Part shown: positions 5,841 to 6,981 of the stretch, piece by piece | Layout of the letters: every line of letters begins with the position of its first letter | Position numbering within the stretch: position 1 is the stretch's first letter | Source: an uncultured Paracoccaceae bacterium | GTDB lineage: Bacteria > Pseudomonadota > Alphaproteobacteria > Rhodobacterales > Rhodobacteraceae | Assembly: GCA_937916485.1 (NCBI GenBank) | Contig: CALFSV010000321.1 | Coordinates: 1 to 6,981 of the forward strand | Reading direction: 5' to 3' | Length of the DNA stretch: 6,981 bases | Position numbers and translations under genes: made by a program | Notes under the pieces: model-generated | What the model saw: only the letters and a program-made list of their open reading frames with translations | Told to the model about the DNA's origin: nothing | Database searches by the model: none

Positions 5841-6981
5841 ATGAGCGACCTGCCCGCCCTCGATCCGGCCCGCATTTTCCCGACCTATGTGGGCAGCAAT
5901 GACCTGTCGCCCTTTCATCCCTGCTATGCCAACGACCAGACCGTGTTGAGGCTGGCGGCTGGCCGCTTCTTTGCCCATCACAACGGCGATGATCCGGTTG
6001 CGGGTTACTGGGCCTTGCGCAGATACGCGGCCCTTTATGACGTGCCTGAACGCCCGGTTGAGATTGCCGGGCCCGATGCTGTCCCTTTCCTTGAACGCAT
6101 CCTTGCACGACGCATTGCTGACATGGCGAAAAACCGCGGGCGATATGCGCTTGCCTGCACGCATCAGGGCGGGGTCTTCATGGATGGCATCCTGTTCCGA
6201 CTGGCCGAGGACCGGTTCTGGTTTGTGCATCCCGATGGCGATCTGGACACGTGGCTATTGGCCCATAATGACGGCTTCGATGTCACCATCAACGATCCGA
6301 AATCCCGCGTGTTGCAGCTGCAGGGTCCAAACTCCTTTCAGATCATGCAGGCCGCGTCTGCGGGCGGCATTACGGAAGACTTGAAGTATTTCCACTCCGG
6401 CTTTTTCGATCTCGGCGGTCAGCAGGTCTATGTCTCGCGCACCGGCTGGACCGGCGAGTTGGGCTATGAAATCTACACGCTGGGAGATCAGACAGATTGT
6501 CCCCGTCTGTGGGATCTTTTGATGGCACAGGGTGCGCCACTTGGCATGGTCTTCAGCTCCATGCAATCCATGAACACCCGCCGGATCGAAGCCGGCATCC
6601 TGGACAGCGGTAGCGATTTTGACAGTTCCATGACGCCCTTTGAGGCGGGATTGGAGCGGTTCATTGATCTGGACAAAGAAGGCTTTATAGGCCGCGACGC
6701 ATTGAAGGCCGCGACACATGGAACCCGGCTCTATGGGTTGCGTTGCGTTTGCACGACACCAAGTGGCGGCGATGTGATACTGGACGACGCCACCGTCGTT
6801 GGGAAAGTCACGACCGGCGCGCAGTCACCCTATCTGGAGTGTGGGATCGGCTATGTCAGGTTTGACCGCCCCGGCAATTGGCTGGGACGACACTTGACTC
6901 TGCGGTCAGCACGATATGGCGATGCCAACTGCGACATCGTTGAGTTGCCGTTTTACGATACTGACAAGCACTTGCCGCGCG
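5841..6981 (+). CDS. GcvT-like folate-dependent aminomethyltransferase/demethylase homologue, 3' end off the window
   Basis: The reading frame is open to the right edge: 380 residues from the ATG at 5841. This is close to the full family length, so only a short C-terminal piece is missing. Features in order: YALACTHQGGVFMDGILFRL (about 102-121), the equivalent of the GG-x-x-DD-L segment of the glycine cleavage T protein; LQLQGPNS (158-165), like the T-protein LQGP motif; RTGWTGELGYEIY (200-212), the folate-site motif with the conserved Glu; NTRRIEAG with Arg247/Arg248; TPFEAGLERFIDL (265-277); and FIGRDAL (282-288). Family members move one-carbon units or methyl groups to tetrahydrofolate (T protein, dimethylglycine or sarcosine enzymes, LigM/DesA-type O-demethylases, DmdA). 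Only one of the two adjacent Asp residues is kept (Asp115, in FMDG). A GAAGGA site at 5824-5829 lies 11 nt upstream, a little far. In context it may demethylate the compound the cluster degrades. The exact reaction is not assigned. Confidence 0.82.
   Translation, partial: MSDLPALDPARIFPTYVGSNDLSPFHPCYANDQTVLRLAAGRFFAHHNGDDPVAGYWALRRYAALYDVPERPVEIAGPDAVPFLERILARRIADMAKNRGRYALACTHQGGVFMDGILFRLAEDRFWFVHPDGDLDTWLLAHNDGFDVTINDPKSRVLQLQGPNSFQIMQAASAGGITEDLKYFHSGFFDLGGQQVYVSRTGWTGELGYEIYTLGDQTDCPRLWDLLMAQGAPLGMVFSSMQSMNTRRIEAGILDSGSDFDSSMTPFEAGLERFIDLDKEGFIGRDALKAATHGTRLYGLRCVCTTPSGGDVILDDATVVGKVTTGAQSPYLECGIGYVRFDRPGNWLGRHLTLRSARYGDANCDIVELPFYDTDKHLPR

Noticed and set aside
5811..6719. Minus-strand reading frames of 139 and 154 residues
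   Set aside because: Both are antisense to the GcvT-like gene, which has clear family motifs throughout.
5841..6981. Assignment of the GcvT-like gene as DMSP demethylase (dmdA) or gcvT
   Set aside because: The fold is shared, but the N-terminus and catalytic segment do not match what I recall for either protein, and no glycine cleavage partners are visible.

Overview
The window looks like a piece of an alphaproteobacterial chromosome, most likely a marine Rhodobacterales (roseobacter-type) organism. This is an inference from moderately high GC coding sequence, AT-rich intergenic regions, GTG/TTG starts, and a choline/betaine-type gene set of the kind common in that group. No RNA gene, mobile element, CRISPR array or phage gene was seen. 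Six genes are complete and one is cut at each end of the window.

Layout. Positions 1-616 (minus) hold the N-terminal part of a periplasmic binding protein of the glycine betaine/choline (OpuAC) type. A 169-bp intergenic region with three dyad-symmetric elements separates it from a divergent BetI-like TetR repressor (786-1469, plus). Converging on the repressor is a minus-strand operon read from 3591 down to 1487: a mandelate-racemase-type enolase-superfamily enzyme (2380-3591), overlapped by 4 bp by an EamA/DMT membrane transporter (1487-2383). A second divergent intergenic region (3592-3757) drives this operon leftward and a plus-strand operon rightward. The rightward operon holds a BetA-like GMC flavoprotein dehydrogenase (3758-5413), a small VOC-fold protein (5444-5818) and a GcvT-like folate-dependent aminomethyltransferase/demethylase homologue (5841 to beyond the right edge).

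How the genes may work together. An importer for a quaternary ammonium-type solute, a BetI-like sensor, an alcohol dehydrogenase of the choline dehydrogenase family, a one-carbon transfer protein and an enolase-superfamily racemase/dehydratase together suggest uptake and catabolism of a hydroxylated, N- or O-methylated compound. The genes do not match the ordinary betIBA set: no betaine aldehyde dehydrogenase is visible. The substrate cannot be named from the sequence.

Regulation. The motif AAACTTACCA (reverse complement TGGTAAGTTT) occurs once in each divergent intergenic region, with a further shorter copy at 3655-3663. In the 3592-3757 region the two copies fall inside the spacers of two divergent sigma70-like promoters whose -35 boxes abut. 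This is a plausible way for one repressor to control the whole cluster; BetI is the nearest candidate, but that link is inferred.
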